Part shown: positions 8,708 to 8,874 of the stretch, piece after piece
Numbering within the stretch: position 1 is the stretch's first letter
How the letters are laid out: the number at the start of each line of letters is the position of its first letter
Source of the DNA: Alphaproteobacteria bacterium
GTDB lineage: Bacteria > Pseudomonadota > Alphaproteobacteria > Micavibrionales > UBA1664
NCBI GenBank assembly: GCA_030427215.1
Contig: JAUHXB010000039.1
Location: 1-8,874, forward strand
Length of the DNA stretch: 8,874 nucleotides
Direction of reading: 5' to 3'
Notes under the pieces: model-generated
Told to the model about the DNA's origin: nothing
Databases searched by the model: none
Seen by the model: only the letters and a program-made list of their open reading frames with translations
Program-made: the position numbers and the translations under genes

Positions 8708-8752
8708 TCTGGATTACCCTAGAATTTGATAAATCAAATTCGGGTAATGACG
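8708..8752 (+). repeat. Palindromic repeat element, copy 2 (plus orientation)
   Basis: A 45-nt unit starting TCTGGATTACCC and ending GGGTAATGACG on the plus strand. The outer stem ATTACCC (8713-8719) pairs with GGGTAAT (8742-8748). A TA bulge (8720-8721) follows, then GAATTTGAT (8722-8730) pairs with ATCAAATTC (8733-8741), the innermost bases forming the loop. Compared with copy 1, both outer-stem differences are compensated: a G-C pair becomes A-T and a T-A pair becomes C-G. The inner stem also has one added G-C pair. The two copies are inverted relative to each other with 16 nt between them. Confidence 0.85.
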
Positions 8753-8757
8753 CTATT

Positions 8758-8785
8758 TTTATATTAAACTAGGAGAATAAGGCAA
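8758..8785 (-). promoter_or_regulatory. Candidate sigma70-type promoter for chvI-chvG(-putA)
   Basis: The minus strand carries TTGCCT (8785-8780, 4 of 6 to the -35 consensus), a 16-nt spacer and TATAAA (8763-8758, 5 of 6 to the -10 consensus). Initiation would fall near 8750-8752, at the outer edge of palindromic copy 2, giving a leader of about 135 nt before the chvI ATG. Chance matches are easy in AT-rich DNA, but the position between an upstream terminator and chvI is right. Confidence 0.5.
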
Positions 8786-8816
8786 GGCCAAGATGATTTA
8801 AGGCAAATCAAAGGCA
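8779..8816 (-). promoter_or_regulatory. Three TGCCTT direct repeats upstream of and over the chvI -35 region; possible response-regulator site
   Basis: The minus strand reads TGCCTT at 8816-8811, 8805-8800 and 8784-8779. The starts are 11 and 21 nt apart, about one and two helical turns, and the last copy overlaps the candidate -35. Tandem half-sites about 11 bp apart are the usual arrangement for OmpR/PhoB-family regulators, and ChvI belongs to that family. Autoregulation by ChvI is inference; I do not recognise the half-site as a published ChvI motif. Confidence 0.4.
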
Positions 8817-8819
8817 TAA

Positions 8820-8847
8820 AAAAACCACCCATAAAAGGGTGGTTTTT
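8820..8847 (-). terminator. Rho-independent terminator, upstream of the chvI promoter
   Basis: An 11-bp perfect stem (AAAAACCACCC at 8820-8830 with GGGTGGTTTTT at 8837-8847) closes a 6-nt loop, ATAAAA. On the minus strand the stem runs into seven consecutive T residues (8824-8818), ideal for stopping transcripts that enter from the right of the window. The plus strand also has a shorter T run, so it could work in both directions, but no plus-strand gene precedes it. It insulates chvI from the gene to the right. Confidence 0.88.
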
Positions 8848-8853
8848 GGTGAA

Positions 8854-8874
8854 TTACAAATGCGCCAAAGATCG
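8854..8874 (-). CDS. Possible C-terminal end of a minus-strand gene continuing to the right
   Basis: One minus-strand frame reads Arg-Ser-Leu-Ala-His-Leu-stop, with the TAA at 8856-8854, six bases before the terminator stem. The only support is that stop-then-terminator arrangement; six residues are too few to identify a product, and the true gene end could lie outside the window. Confidence 0.25.
   Translation of the reverse strand, partial: RSLAHL

Larger units (their letters stand above)
8648..8752. repeat. Compound inverted repeat made of the two palindromic elements
   Basis: Because the two related elements point in opposite directions with a 16-nt spacer (8692-8707), the whole 105-nt segment can fold either as two separate hairpins or as one long imperfect stem of about 44 bp. 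Transcribed toward chvI, it would fill most of the mRNA leader. The sequence alone cannot say which fold is preferred. Confidence 0.75.

Noticed and set aside
8771..8801. AGGAG followed by an ATG on the plus strand, suggesting a small gene
   Set aside because: The frame reads only Met-Ile-stop, so no peptide of meaningful size is encoded.

Overview
The window looks like chromosomal DNA of an alphaproteobacterium with AT-leaning composition (judged by eye, not counted). The strongest clue is a ChvI/ChvG-type two-component pair, a hallmark of that class. It is supported by a short PutA without a DNA-binding domain and by the large bacterial NAD-type glutamate dehydrogenase. There are five substantial genes and almost no spare DNA up to about position 8615. 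I see no phage genes, transposase, CRISPR array, tRNA or rRNA.

Layout from left to right. The 3' part of a large NAD-dependent glutamate dehydrogenase runs on the plus strand to 1897. It meets tail-to-tail, with a 4-bp overlap, a minus-strand gene (1894-3126) for a cyclic-nucleotide-binding/EAL protein, a probable c-di-GMP phosphodiesterase. Continuing on the minus strand are putA (3215-6259), the sensor kinase chvG (6292-7902) and the response regulator chvI (start placed at 8615, end 7902). In the direction of transcription the order is chvI, chvG, putA, EAL gene. The gaps are a 1-nt overlap, 32 nt and 88 nt, so chvI-chvG-putA could be one transcription unit, possibly reading on into the EAL gene.

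The right end (8616-8874) carries no substantial gene but is dense with signals. Reading on the minus strand toward chvI there are: a possible C-terminal gene end, a strong rho-independent terminator (8820-8847), three TGCCTT repeats at helical spacing, a plausible sigma70-type promoter, and two related 44-45-bp palindromic elements in opposite orientation. These elements would form the structured 5' leader of the chvI mRNA. Their arms differ only by compensated changes.

Metabolic logic: PutA oxidises proline to glutamate, and the NAD-glutamate dehydrogenase converts glutamate to 2-oxoglutarate for the TCA cycle. The window thus encodes a full route from proline to the TCA cycle beside an envelope/acid-stress-type regulatory system and a second-messenger enzyme. 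Because this PutA lacks the ribbon-helix-helix repressor domain, its expression must be controlled by something else. Co-transcription with chvIG is one possibility suggested by the layout, not shown.
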